Notes under the pieces: generated by a model
Seen by the model: only the letters and a program-made list of their open reading frames with translations
What the model was told of the DNA's origin: nothing
Database searches by the model: none
In this document: positions 19,237 to 29,616 of the stretch, one piece after another
How the letters are laid out: every line of letters begins with the position of its first letter
How positions within the stretch are numbered: position 1 is the stretch's first letter
Made by a program: the position numbers and the translations under genes
NCBI RefSeq assembly: GCF_002017875.1
Contig: NZ_MUFV01000005.1
Location: 1-64,000, forward strand
Direction of reading: 5' to 3'
Source of the DNA: Deinococcus sp. LM3
Lineage (GTDB): Bacteria > Deinococcota > Deinococci > Deinococcales > Deinococcaceae
DNA: 64,000 bases

Positions 19237-21299
19237 TTGCATCCATTCCTGACCCTCACCCTCACGGCCACGCTGTATGGCGCCCCGAGCGCCCTGGCGC
19301 TGCCGCTCAAACCCGTCCCCGACGCCTTCCATGCGCTGCCGCTCAAACCCGTCCCCGACGCCTTCCATGCGCTGCCGCCCGCCCAGATCATTCCGGTGCC
19401 ACAGCGGGCGCAGTATCCGCAGGGCACCTTGCCACTCGCGGGCCTCACGCTGGAAGTGCGCGGCACTGCATACGAACTCCAGGCCGCCGCACGCGACCTG
19501 CAAACCGAGTGGATGACCCGCCTGAACACGGCGCTGCCACTGGCGAGCGGCGCGGCGGGCCGCATCGTCATCGGTACCCGCCATGACGCCCGACTGGCGG
19601 AGCTCGCGCGGGACAAGGGACTCTTCACCGATCGCCCCGAAGGCTACGCGCTGTGGGTGGACAGCGGTGGAGCAACGGTGGTGGGGGCTGATGCCAGAGG
19701 GGCTTACTACGGCGCGCAGACACTGCGGCAGCTGCTGACCCCCACCGGAATCCGCTTCGCGCAGGTCAACGACTTTCCGCAGCTCTCCCAGCGCATGGCG
19801 ATGCTGTACCTCGACCAGTACAGCAAGGGGATCAACGACGCGCTGATTCCGCTGCTGGCCGGACTGAAGTACAACTCGGTGCTGGTGATGAGCAACTACG
19901 TCCAGTGGGACGCCGCCCGGCAGGGCGGCTTCGCGCACCCTGGCGGGGCCAGCAAGGCCGAGGCGGCGCGCATCGCGGACCTCGCCCGCAGCTATGGCCT
20001 GGAGCCGATCCCCCTGATCGAGACGCTGGGGCACACCGGGTGGCTCTTTCACGGCGGGGCCAACAGGGACCTGATGCAGGACCCGCAGAGTCAGAACCCA
20101 TTCGCCTACGACACGCTCAATCCGCGTACCTACGACGTGGTGCTGCCCATCCTGACGGAGGCCGTGAAGACCTTCGGGGCCCGGCGGGTGCATATCGGGC
20201 ACGACGAGGTCCGCAACCGCGACCGGTTCCCAGCCCGTGAGAACGGCAAGGCGCAGGGCTTCGTGAAGCTCTTTACCGACGACACGCTGCGGCTCTACCA
20301 CCACCTGAAGTCGCTGGGGGCCGGAACCATGATCTGGCACGATGTGGCCTTCGCCGACGCCTTCCGGGAGCAGATTCCAGCGGCATTGCCGAAGGACATC
20401 GAGGTGATGTACTGGGCTTACAACCCGGCTGCCGACTATCCACTGCTCGCGGACATCAAGCGGGCGGGATTCAGCACCTACGCGGCAGGCTGGCGCGACC
20501 CGATGAACCCCGAAAGCTTCGCCCGGAGCGCAGCCCGCTCGGAGGTGACAGGCTACGTGCAGACGCGCTGGAGCGGCTATTTCGGCAACCCCAGCATCTG
20601 GGACGGGCAGGCCGACCAGGGGGTGGCCTACGTGCGCGGAGCCGCGAGCGCCTGGAATCCCGCCGCTCCACCCGTGCAGAACCCAGCCGCGCGCTACCGC
20701 GACCTGTACCGGGGCTCGAGCTACACACCCCAGCACGGGCAACTCGTGAACCTCACCAGCGTGGTCACCCGACCCCTGGCCGACCGTGACGAGACAGGAT
20801 GGATTCAGAAAGGGCCCGGCACCGACCTCTCGGCGCTCCCGTCCGGCGAAGTGAAGATCGGCGCCTACAGGTTCCTGATCTCAGGCGCGGTCATGACCAG
20901 AGGCAGCCGCGCCGCCGTGGGCCAGTTGCCCGAGCGGGTCAGTCTGCCGATCGGAGCGAAAGCAGACGGGATCGCCTTTCTGCACACGACCGGATGGCCC
21001 CATCCCACGGATCGCGAGCCAGTCGGCCGCTATGAGATCGAGTTCGCAGACGGCACGCGGCAGGTCCAGCCGCTGGAATACGGCCGCCATATCCGCGCCT
21101 GGACCGAGCCGCTGGTCACCAGCATGGTGCAGGCCCCGGCATGGTTCGGCAAGACGAAGGACGGACTGGACGTGTCCCTGGGAGTACTCGAGTGGCGCAA
21201 TCCGGCGCCGGGCAAGGTCATCAAACAGGTCACGCTGGTCAGCGAGGGCAGGGGCGCCAATCCCACCCTGCTGGGCCTGACACTGTTGGGGGGAACAAG

Positions 21300-21303
<4 letters not shown>
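19237..21303 (+). CDS. GH20 beta-N-acetylhexosaminidase, secreted
   Basis: 688 aa, starting at TTG 19237 after CAGGAGG. A weak signal peptide (LTLTATLYGAPSALA) precedes a perfect 12-residue duplication (LPLKPVPDAFHA twice). The N-terminal GH20b domain (~55-165) is followed by the (beta/alpha)8 barrel (~175-480) with the catalytic Asp-Glu pair in VHIGHDEVRNR near residue 327, FPQLSQRMAMLYLDQYSKG, and a C-terminal beta domain. It releases GlcNAc/GalNAc from non-reducing ends outside the cell, supplying sugar to the importer encoded on both sides. The stop overlaps the GTG of the next gene. Confidence 0.92.
19297..19368 (+). repeat. 36-bp perfect tandem duplication inside the GH20 gene
   Basis: The 36-bp unit at 19297-19332 is repeated exactly at 19333-19368, and 9 further bases begin a third unit. 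It is in frame and duplicates twelve residues just after the signal peptide, so the enzyme core is unaffected. The identity at DNA level indicates recent slippage. Confidence 0.9.
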
Positions 21304-22232
<929 letters not shown>

Positions 22233-22235
<3 letters not shown>

Positions 22236-22393
22236 TGCGGTTTCCGTCTGTTTCGCTGACAGATCGAAAGGGCGCCGGGTTGTCAGCTCCACGTCCGGAA
22301 ACCGCCCTGCTCCCACTCTGCGGGGCAGCTCTGCGAGTCGCATCCGCTCGGATTGAAGGGTCTTTGCAGCCCCTTCCACCGGAGTCCGTATGA
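22233..22393 (+). repeat. SNR-type repeat, copy 3, inside the operon
   Basis: It runs from TGATGCGGTTTCCGTCTG to GGAGTCCGTATGA, with the common CCACGTCCGGA block and a stem near the right end (GAAGGGTCTTTGCAGCCCCTTC). It is longer than the other copies by about 20 bp (GCGGGGCAGCTCTGCGAGTC region). It starts on the stop codon of the first permease and lies between two permease genes, so it must be transcribed with them. Confidence 0.8.
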
Positions 22394-22439
22394 GTCTGGA
22401 TTCTGTGACGCCCTCCTCTCCCTTCCGAGGTTTCCTGAC

Positions 22440-23321
22440 ATGACGACCCTGCCCCCCCCTCCCGTGACAGCCCAGCAGCTGCGGGCGCGGCGCCGCGCCC
22501 GTGGACTGCTCAGCAAGGTACTCACCTACGCCCTGCTGCTGATGATCGCGGTGGTCACCGTGTACCCCTTCTACTGGACCCTGATCACCTCCTTCGAGAC
22601 GACCGGCGCGATCTACACCCCCAAATTGCTGCCCAGCGGCTTTACCTGGAGCAACTATCAAGCCGTGTTCGAGAACGCGCCCATGCTGCGCTGGGTTCTG
22701 AACAGCGTGATCATCTGCTTTTTCGGGGTGGGAGGCAGCGTGATCCTGGCGACGCTGGCCGCCTACCCGCTGGCGCGGATGCGCTTTCCGGGCCGCGACT
22801 TCATCTTCTACGCCATCCTGGCCGTGCTGGTGCTGCCCAACGAGGCCGGCCTGATCGTCAACTACATCACGACGGTCAAGCTGGGGTTGCTCCAGAGCGT
22901 GCCCGGCGAGTACGCCGCGATCGTGCTGCCCGGCCTCGCCAGCGTGATCGGCCTGTTTCTGCTGCGGCAGGCCTACCTCTCGATTCCGCAGGAGTTGATC
23001 GAGGCGGCGCGCATCGATGGCGCCTCGGAACTCACCATCTGGCGGCGGGTGATGATTCCGCTGGCCCTGCCGACCATCGCGGCCTTCGCGCTGCTCGACT
23101 TCGTGGCGACCTGGAACTCGTTCCTGTGGGCCAGGATCATCCTCAACGACCGCGAGCTGTACCCGCTGGCGGCCGGGCTGCTTGAACTCAACGGCCTGTT
23201 CAGCACCAATACCCGCGCGGTTGCGGCGGGCACGGTCCTCACCATCATCCCGATCCTGCTGATCTTCCTGTTCGCCCAGCGCTACTTCATGCGCGGCATC
23301 GAGGGCGCGGTGAAGGGCTGA
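22440..23321 (+). CDS. Carbohydrate ABC transporter permease (MalG-like)
   Basis: 293 aa. ATG 22440 is chosen because the upstream in-frame codons lie in the SNR repeat. A Pro-rich N-terminus is followed by TM1 (LLLMIAVVTVYPFYWTLITS), five more helices and the EAA loop ELIEAARIDGASELTIWRRV near residue 190. It is the partner of the preceding permease. The stop overlaps the next ATG. The MalG-type counterpart in the other sugar locus is frameshifted, so this is the only intact full set of importer membrane genes in the window. Confidence 0.92.
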   Translation: MTTLPPPPVTAQQLRARRRARGLLSKVLTYALLLMIAVVTVYPFYWTLITSFETTGAIYTPKLLPSGFTWSNYQAVFENAPMLRWVLNSVIICFFGVGGSVILATLAAYPLARMRFPGRDFIFYAILAVLVLPNEAGLIVNYITTVKLGLLQSVPGEYAAIVLPGLASVIGLFLLRQAYLSIPQELIEAARIDGASELTIWRRVMIPLALPTIAAFALLDFVATWNSFLWARIILNDRELYPLAAGLLELNGLFSTNTRAVAAGTVLTIIPILLIFLFAQRYFMRGIEGAVKG

Positions 23322-24688
23322 TGGGGCTGGAGTACAGGGCGTCTGAACGGCGCTGGGACGTGATCGTCGCGGGCGGCGGCACCAGCGGGGCCATCGCGGG
23401 CATCGCCAGCGCGCGGGCGGGTGCCAGCACATTGATCGTCGAGGCGTTCGGCTCGCTGGGCGGCACAGGCACGAACGCGCAGGTCACGCCCCTGATGCGG
23501 AACGTCTCGGCAGGCGTGAGCCTGAACCAGGGCCTGACCGAGGACCTCAAGGCGCGGCTGATCGCCCGGGGGGACGGGGCAGTGGACACCAGCGGCAACG
23601 ACAACTGGTTCAATCCCGAGGGCATGAAGCTCGTGCTGGAGCAGATGGCGGTGGAAGCGGGCGCAGAACTGCTCTACCACACCCATGTCGTGGCACCCGT
23701 CCTGGACGGAGAGAACGTGCGCGGGCTGGTGGTCCACAACAAGGGCGGGCTGGTCGAGCTTCCGGCCAAGGTGGTCATTGACGCGACCGGGGACGCCGAC
23801 GTGGCCGTGGCGGCGGGTGCCCCCTTCCAGGCGGGCGGCGAGGACGGCCTGCACCAGGCGATGAGCCTGCGCTTCACCCTGGCGGGCGTGGACCTGGAGC
23901 GGCTCTGCGCCTTTCTGGCCGGGCAGGGGCAGCCCCAGGAGAGCCCCCGTTTCCTGCACTTCTGGATGGTCTGGGGGAAGAACTCGTCCCTGGAGCCGCT
24001 GTTTCGGCAGGCTGTGGAGGACGGCGTCCTGCTGGAGCGCGACGGCGACTACTTCCAGGGCTTCAGCGTGCCGGGGCGCCCCGGCGAGATCAGCTTCAAC
24101 TGCCCCCGGCTGGCCGCCGACCTCAACGACGGCGCCGACCCCTGGCAACTGAGCGCGGCGCAGGTGGACGGCAAGGCGGCCACCGAGCGACTGCTGGTCT
24201 TCTGCCGCCGTTACCTGCCCGGCTGCGAGGCCAGCTTTCTGGGCAGCTACGCTCCGATGGTGGGCATCCGCGAGACGCGGCGGATCGTCGGGGACTACGT
24301 GCTGACGCTGGAGGACATCCTCGACTGCCGCACCTTCAATGACGCCGTGTGCCGCAACCACTACCCGGTGGACATCCACTCGCCGCGCGGAAAAAAGCTC
24401 TACCACGAGCGCGAGGGTCAGTCGCCCTACTTCCGTCCGGACGCCTTCCACGAGATTCCCTACCGGGCGCTGATCCCGCTGGGCCTGCGGAACGTGCTGG
24501 TGCCCGGCCGCTGCGCCAGCGCCACGTTCGAGGCGCAGAGCGCGATCCGCGTGCAACAGAATTGCCACTCGATGGGTGAGGCGGCGGGGCTGGCGGCGGC
24601 CTGGGCGGCGCGTACCTGCGGCGACGTGCGCGGGGTGGATGGGGTGGAGTTGCGCGCCGCCCTGAAAGCACAGGGCGCCAATCTATGA
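23321..24688 (+). CDS. FAD-dependent oxidoreductase
   Basis: 455 aa of the FAD_oxidored type. The N-terminal Rossmann motif DVIVAGGGTSGAIAGIASAR (GxGxxG variant) is followed by LIVEAFGSLGGTGTNAQVTP. Mid-protein comes VVIDATGDADVAVAAGAPFQ, and the C-terminal FAD-binding segment is ALIPLGLRNVLVPGRCAS with MGEAAGLAAAWA. Such enzymes are common in bacterial glycan loci, but their sugar chemistry is mostly undefined. The start overlaps the permease stop and the stop overlaps the hydrolase start, so it is an integral member of the operon. A relative occurs in the other sugar locus (3940). Confidence 0.88.
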   Translation: MGLEYRASERRWDVIVAGGGTSGAIAGIASARAGASTLIVEAFGSLGGTGTNAQVTPLMRNVSAGVSLNQGLTEDLKARLIARGDGAVDTSGNDNWFNPEGMKLVLEQMAVEAGAELLYHTHVVAPVLDGENVRGLVVHNKGGLVELPAKVVIDATGDADVAVAAGAPFQAGGEDGLHQAMSLRFTLAGVDLERLCAFLAGQGQPQESPRFLHFWMVWGKNSSLEPLFRQAVEDGVLLERDGDYFQGFSVPGRPGEISFNCPRLAADLNDGADPWQLSAAQVDGKAATERLLVFCRRYLPGCEASFLGSYAPMVGIRETRRIVGDYVLTLEDILDCRTFNDAVCRNHYPVDIHSPRGKKLYHEREGQSPYFRPDAFHEIPYRALIPLGLRNVLVPGRCASATFEAQSAIRVQQNCHSMGEAAGLAAAWAARTCGDVRGVDGVELRAALKAQGANL

Positions 24689-25488
24689 ACCGACCGCCCT
24701 ATGCGACGCCCCTGGTCGGTGAAACGCCTTACGCGGTCGAGCGCCGGGTGCTGGCCGGGATTCCCTGTCTGATCGAGCGCCCGCTGGGACAGGTACTCGG
24801 CCTGGCCCTCGTGTACCACGGGGTCACCGCGAGCAAGGAGGGCAACCTCGGCATCTTCACGCCGCTGGTGGGGGCAGGCTGGGCGGTCGTCCTGCCTGAC
24901 GCGGTGGGGCACGGCGAACGGCGGGAAGCGACGTTGACGGCTGAGGTGCTGGGTCACCGCAACTTTGTGCGCCTGTGCGCCGCCCGGACCGCGCTGGAGG
25001 CCCCTGAGCTGATCGGCGCGCTGTACGCCGAGTTCGGTGAGCTCCCCACCGCCGCCATCGGCATCTCGATGGGGGGGTATGTCGCCCACTCCCTCGCGCA
25101 GCGCGAGAAACGTGTCGGGCAGGTGGTCGTCATCTCCAGCGGGGGCATCTGGCAGGAGGACGAGGTCACGGCGCCACTGGCCCGCGAATTTATGGAGGCG
25201 CATCGCCCGGTGCGGCAGGCCTGCCTGGCGCCTCCCACCCGCCTGCTGCTGCTGCACGGCGAGGCCGATGGAGTCTTTCCCCCGCACGATCTGCAAGCCA
25301 CCGCCACCGCCTACCGCGCGGCCTACGAGCAGGCTGGTCAGATTGATCTCTTCGCGGCCCGGATTTTCCCGGAAGCGGGGCACTTCACCACGCCCGGTAT
25401 GCGCGACGCGGCGGTCTCCTGGCTGACCGACCCTGCCACGCCCTCTCCCATTCCTTCAAAGTCCCGGCAACCATGCGAATCCTACTGA
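24685..25488 (+). CDS. Alpha/beta-hydrolase (putative esterase/deacylase)
   Basis: 267 aa, cytoplasmic. Nucleophile elbow GISMGGYVAHSLAQ (Ser about residue 129), acidic residue in LLLHGEADGVFPPHDL and His in PEAGHFTTPGMRD complete the triad; LVYHGVTASKEGN provides the oxyanion-hole strand. ATG overlaps the upstream stop (ATGA). By position it could remove O-acyl or lactyl-type groups from the imported sugar, an inference without direct evidence. Its 3' end overlaps the DUF4127 gene by 16 bp. Confidence 0.85.
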   Translation: MNRPPYATPLVGETPYAVERRVLAGIPCLIERPLGQVLGLALVYHGVTASKEGNLGIFTPLVGAGWAVVLPDAVGHGERREATLTAEVLGHRNFVRLCAARTALEAPELIGALYAEFGELPTAAIGISMGGYVAHSLAQREKRVGQVVVISSGGIWQEDEVTAPLAREFMEAHRPVRQACLAPPTRLLLLHGEADGVFPPHDLQATATAYRAAYEQAGQIDLFAARIFPEAGHFTTPGMRDAAVSWLTDPATPSPIPSKSRQPCESY

Positions 25489-26954
25489 TCCCTCCCGATG
25501 TACGCCCGCAGACTCTCGCCCACCCCGTCCAGCTCGCGCAGATGGCGGGCGCCGAGATCCGGGTACCGCCACCGGCGGCGTTGCCGCGACTGAACGAACC
25601 CGGTGATACCGCGCTCCTCGGTTCCTGGCTGCGGCGGGAGGCCCCGCAGGCGGACGCCCTGATCGTGTGCCTGGAAACCCTGACCCTGGGCGGCATGATT
25701 CCGGCCCGCCGGGTCTCGGACCCCCTGGAAGACGTGCTGAAGCGGCTGGGGACGCTGGAGGAGGCCCGGCGCCTGAACCCAGGGCTGCGGATCCTGGCTT
25801 TCGGAGTGATCGTCCGGGTGGCGCACGACAATGACCCGCTGGAGGAAAAGCCGTATTACGGCGAGTGGGGCCGTGAGCTGCGCGCCTACAGCGCAGCCTT
25901 CGACCGCCACGACCGCCACGGCGAAGCCGACCTGCCTGCCCTGGAGGCGGCCATGGCGAGCCTTCCGGCGGAGATCCTGCGCGACTGGGTCAGTACCCGT
26001 GAGCGCAACCGCACGCTGCACCTCGCGGCTCTGGACAGCGTGCGCGCGGGCGTGATCGAGCATCTGTGCCTGACGCTGGACGACACCACGCCCTACGGCC
26101 TGGCCGCCCACGACCGCCGCCTGCTGGAGGCGCGGGCAGACGAGTTGAACATCTGGCCACAGGTGGACATTTACCCCGGTGCGGACGAGGTGCCGGTCAC
26201 GCTGCTGACGCGGCTGCTGCGTGACGGTGTGCCGCGCGTGTACGTGCAGTACTCCGGCCCGCTCGGGGCCGCCGCCGGCCTGCTCTACGAGGACCGCCGG
26301 GCCGGGGAACTCGTGCAGGCGCACATGCGCGCGTCCGGCTGTGTCCAGGTCGACCACCGTGCGGAGGCCGACTTCATCCTCGCCGTCAACACTCCAGGAG
26401 AACGGCAGGCGAATGTGCAGCCGGACTACGCGACGGTGGACACCACGGCCCGACACCTCCCGGCGTTCGTGGACTTCCTGCGTGACGCTCTGGCCCGGGG
26501 CGAGCGGGTGAGTCTGGCCGATATCGCCTACCCCAATGGCGCCGAGAGGCGGCTCTGGCGGCTGATGCAGGGTCTGCCTCTGGCGCGGCTGAGTGGCTAC
26601 GCGGCATGGAACACGGCGGGCAATACCCTGGGCAGCGCCGTCTCGATGGGTGCGTTGCCCGTGCGTGACGAGCGTGCCCGCATCGAGGCACTCTATTCCC
26701 GGCTGGTCGACGACGCGCTGTACCAGGCTGAGGTCCGCGCCCAGGTTCGCGCCGGGTTGACCGACCCCAGCCCCTTTGATCTGGGCGAGCAACTTCCGCT
26801 TGCCAACGAGCGGATGGCCGAGCTGATGGGGCCACCCATGCAGGTGTTGTGGGACCGCGAGTTCTCGGGACTCGGCTACCGCCTGCGGCCCGGTCCTCCC
26901 CATCTGGCCTGGCCCCGACTGTTTACCGGCGTCTTTCCACTGGAAGTAGAGTGA
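25473..26954 (+). CDS. DUF4127 family protein
   Basis: 493 aa, soluble. I recognise the DUF4127 pattern: N-terminal RILLIPPDVRPQT, ADALIVCLETLTLGGMIPAR, RILAFGVIVRVAHDNDP, LTLDDTTPYGLAAHDRR, a central INTPGE-like FILAVNTPGE motif and C-terminal LSGYAAWNTAGNTLGSAVS. The family has no settled biochemical role, but it recurs in sugar loci with ROK kinases and phosphosugar regulators. Here it is translationally coupled on both sides (16-bp overlap upstream, GTGA overlap downstream), which argues for a role in metabolising the same substrate. Confidence 0.85.
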   Translation: MRILLIPPDVRPQTLAHPVQLAQMAGAEIRVPPPAALPRLNEPGDTALLGSWLRREAPQADALIVCLETLTLGGMIPARRVSDPLEDVLKRLGTLEEARRLNPGLRILAFGVIVRVAHDNDPLEEKPYYGEWGRELRAYSAAFDRHDRHGEADLPALEAAMASLPAEILRDWVSTRERNRTLHLAALDSVRAGVIEHLCLTLDDTTPYGLAAHDRRLLEARADELNIWPQVDIYPGADEVPVTLLTRLLRDGVPRVYVQYSGPLGAAAGLLYEDRRAGELVQAHMRASGCVQVDHRAEADFILAVNTPGERQANVQPDYATVDTTARHLPAFVDFLRDALARGERVSLADIAYPNGAERRLWRLMQGLPLARLSGYAAWNTAGNTLGSAVSMGALPVRDERARIEALYSRLVDDALYQAEVRAQVRAGLTDPSPFDLGEQLPLANERMAELMGPPMQVLWDREFSGLGYRLRPGPPHLAWPRLFTGVFPLEVE

Positions 26955-27821
26955 GCACCACGCCCTTAGAGACAGGACGACCCGGTCTGGCGGTAGATAT
27001 CGGCGGCACTACCACGCGCGTGGCCCGGTTGCGAGGAGAGCGCCTGGTTGACCGACGCGAAATGCCCACCGATGCCCACAGTGGGCCGGACGACCTGCTG
27101 CGGCGCCTGCTCGCGCTGATGACTGATCTCGGCCTGCCAGAGTCCGGGGAGGCCCTCGGGGTGGCCTGTACGGGCCGCGTGCATTCGGGGCGTGTCACGG
27201 CGGTCAACCAGGCGACCATGCCCGGCTGGACGGACCTGCCGCTGCAAGACCGACTGGAGCAGGCCCTGCACATTCCCGTTCATGTGCTCAACGACGCGAA
27301 GGCCGCGGCTCTGGCCGAGTGGAACGCCCGGCCGGAGGACCAGAACGGAAACTTCATGTTCGTCACGGTCTCCACCGGCATCGGCAGTGGCCTCGTGCTG
27401 GGGGGGCGACTGCACGAGGCGCCAGGCGGACAGGATGTAGGACTGGGCTTCACCGCGGGGCCGGACGGCGAGCCGCTTGGAATACGGGGCGTCGGGCACG
27501 GCGCTGCGGCGGGTAGCCCACGCAGGTGGCTACCCGAACGCCGCCGCGCTGTTTGACGCGGCCGAAAGCGGCTCGGGTGCGGCGCAGCGCCTGCTGGAGC
27601 CGGCACTTTCGACCCTGGCTGAACGAATCCGGGACGCTCACTGCCTGCTGGGGCTGAACGTGGTCCGCCTGGGCGGCAGCGTCGGTCTGCGCGAATACAC
27701 GCGTGCGTTTCTGCAATCGGCACTGCAAAGCTCCTCAGCTCCGGCCATCCAGGCAGCGGTCTACGGACCCGACGCAGGCCTGCTCGGGGCCGCGCTATAC
27801 ACGCAGGACCGGTTTCGCTGA
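26951..27821 (+). pseudogene. ROK-family kinase (ManNAc kinase-like), one frameshift
   Basis: GTG 26951 overlaps the DUF4127 stop. Read-through: LAVDIGGTTTRVARLRGERL (phosphate loop), LGVACTGRVHSGRVTAVNQA, MPGWTDLPLQDRL, VHVLNDAKAAALAEWN and FVTVSTGIGSGLVLGG. Near 27476 the frame changes (CCGCTTGGAATAC; one T too many gives LEYGASGTALRR), and the C-terminus LNVVRLGGSVGLREYTRAF runs to 27821. 871 bp equals 290 codons plus one base. The step it should catalyse is ManNAc + ATP to ManNAc-6-P, feeding NanE. If the extra base is a sequencing error, the gene is functional. The segment that normally carries CxCGxxGCxE has no cysteine. Confidence 0.82.
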
Positions 27822-27940
27822 GGCGGCCTAGCGACCCCCGATCTTTTCATCCACAGCATCGGCAGAGCCGGTCTGCACGCTCCTGATCTCCCCATGCGGC
27901 CAGAGAACGCAAGAGTTTCCACGTCGCTATGGATGTCGTG

Positions 27941-28080
27941 TCATACGGATTCCGTTTGTTTCGCCAACAATCCGGAACTTCACCGGATTGCCGGCTCCAC
28001 GTCCGGAACCCGTTTCTCTCCTTCTCGCATCCGCTCGGATTGAACGGGCTTTGCAGCCCATTCAATCGGAGTCCGTATCA
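27941..28080 (+). repeat. SNR-type intergenic repeat, copy 4
   Basis: It runs from TCATACGGATTCCGTTTG to GGAGTCCGTATCA and is nearly identical to the copy at 12684, including CACGTCCGGAACCCG and the stem GAACGGGCTTTGCAGCCCATTC. It lies 120 bp beyond the end of the ROK gene. Confidence 0.8.
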
Positions 28081-28433
28081 CGCGGCCTCAAGCAGGTTGC
28101 GTTCTGTTTCAACCCGGTCAGAACGTACTGTTCCGGATTCTGAGCTGCCTGATGTTGTGCACCTCGCCACGTCATTCCCGGCACTTCCCGCCGCACCCGT
28201 AACTTCAGACTGTGATGTGAGCAGCGTTGAGTGGGGGGTCGGTTCAGTGTGATTTGCCGACGCGAACGCGCACTTGATGAAGCAGTGGAGTCGGTAGGCG
28301 GGAACTGTGTCCAGGACAGGCATACCCGTGCGGCCTGGGGCCGGGCGAATTTCAGATCTGCCGGTGACACTTTACGGGGTTTTTCCGAAAAACGACGTGC
28401 TGCACAGAGAATGACCGGGCCGCCTGATGATTG
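28081..28433. other. Intergenic, no convincing gene
   Basis: I see no gene with a recognisable product. One minus-strand frame (28078-28323) ends ERNLLEAA, with its TGA in the SNR end, and may be a decayed gene 3' end, but composition and lack of a start signal argue against an active gene. Confidence 0.4.
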
Positions 28434-28791
28434 ATCATCTTTTTTCTTTGAAACAAGAGTTTCCACGCCTGTTGGAGTCGTGTGCCACACGACGTCATGG
28501 GGGCGCGGAGAAGGAGAAACGTCGGTCAGCACGCCATTTTCTCCGTTGCGTCTTGGAGAGAATTTTTAGCCGTGACAAGCCCTTCTCAGCCTGAACAGCC
28601 TGGAGACAAGCATCGGGCGGTCGAACAACGAGAAGGCGAGAGACGCCGGATGTCGTGTGGCGCGGGGCGAAGGGAATAGGTCCGCGCAGAATGCTGTGCT
28701 GACCGATAAAAATCCGTGTAGGGCCGTGATCGGCAGCGTTCTGGAGGGTATCGCGTGCCGCCTGGAAACTCTTGTTTGAAAAGAAAATCAT
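28434..28791. repeat. 358-bp stretch bounded by inverted repeats
   Basis: The left arm at about 28434-28469 and the right arm at 28760-28791 are inverted copies sharing the exact core AAACAAGAGTTTCCA plus flanking T-rich sequence. A half copy (CAAGAGTTTCCACG) also occurs near 27910. No coding frame inside looks real. This could be a non-autonomous mobile element; no clear target duplication was found. Confidence 0.45.
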
Positions 28792-28797
28792 TCAATG

Positions 28798-28917
28798 GAC
28801 CACTTGCGAAAGTCCCGCTGACTTCGGAACCCGCGCCGGAGTTGCTCGTTGCAGATAACGACAACGGAGAGGCCAAGCGACCTGAACACCCACTTTCGCA
28901 GCAGGTCTATTGAGGGA
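28798..28917 (+). mobile_element. Miniature IS5-derived element, copy A (120 bp)
   Basis: Ends GACCACTTGCGAAAGTC and TTTCGCAGCAGGTC match the terminal inverted repeats of the IS5-family element at 55094, and the inside (GATAACGACAACGGAGAGGC) matches copy B at 54524. The right end is followed by TA. It carries no transposase, so it would be mobilised in trans by an IS5-type transposase such as the one at 55129. Confidence 0.7.
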
Positions 28918-28999
28918 CGTGGCCGACCGTTGCGACAGGAGCTGCACGGGCGCGACTCGCCTGACATTCCCTGGCTGATCGGCCCGTAGGCTGGGCGGC

Positions 29000-29587
29000 G
29001 TGAGTCTCTCCGCGTTCGTTCAGGCACTCGACCAGTGCCTCCCCGTCCTCCGCGCGTCCCTGCGGGGACCGGCCGCCCCCGGCGACCTTCAGGCACTCCC
29101 ACCCATCCTGGGCACGCCCCTGCCGCCTGGCGTGCAGGACCTGTACGGCACCGTCGACGGCCAGGACCCGCAGCGGCCCGGCGTGCTGTTCGGCCTGACG
29201 TGGCTGCCCGCCCGGAAGGCCGCGCAGGAGCACGCCACCTGGATGGAACTCGCCGCGGACGACACCAGCCTGCTGAGCGAACCGGCCGGGGCGATCCGGG
29301 CCGTCACGTTCCACCCGGCGTGGCTCCCGCTCGCCACGGACGGCAGCGGGAACGGCCTGGCCACCGACCTCGCGCCGGGCGAGACCGGCGCAGCCGGGCA
29401 GGTCATCACGTACGGCCCGGACGAGACCACGCGCCGGGTGGTCTCACCGGACGTGCAGGCGTTCTTCGGCTGGGCCGCGCAGGCCGTGACGCAGGGCGAC
29501 CTGCGCCTGGATGGGGACGCCGTCACCTACCGGGGGCAGGGATCGTTCCTGGACGCCCTGGGGACCCTGCCGCTGCCCCTGCAGTGA
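29000..29587 (+). CDS. SMI1/KNR4 (SUKH)-like family protein
   Basis: 195 aa from GTG 29000. Pattern of the SMI1/KNR4 superfamily: LPPGVQDLYGTVDGQ (early helix and turn), VLFGLTWLPARKA, WLPLATDGSGNGLATDLAPG (the W-PI-A-DG-GN strand that defines the family) and AFFGWAAQAV. Members are often immunity proteins against secreted nucleases or other toxins, or cell-wall-related. A secreted endonuclease gene converges on it from the right (30 bp apart), which is suggestive, but the opposite orientation makes a toxin-immunity operon uncertain. Confidence 0.75.
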   Translation: MSLSAFVQALDQCLPVLRASLRGPAAPGDLQALPPILGTPLPPGVQDLYGTVDGQDPQRPGVLFGLTWLPARKAAQEHATWMELAADDTSLLSEPAGAIRAVTFHPAWLPLATDGSGNGLATDLAPGETGAAGQVITYGPDETTRRVVSPDVQAFFGWAAQAVTQGDLRLDGDAVTYRGQGSFLDALGTLPLPLQ

Positions 29588-29616
29588 CAGGGGGGTCCGG
29601 CGGGCTCCCCCGCGCC

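Noticed and set aside
28078..28323. Minus-strand frame of 81 codons ending in ERNLLEAA at an SNR end
   Set aside because: Tempting because other genes end on SNR stops, but Ser/Thr-rich random-looking sequence without ribosome-binding site.
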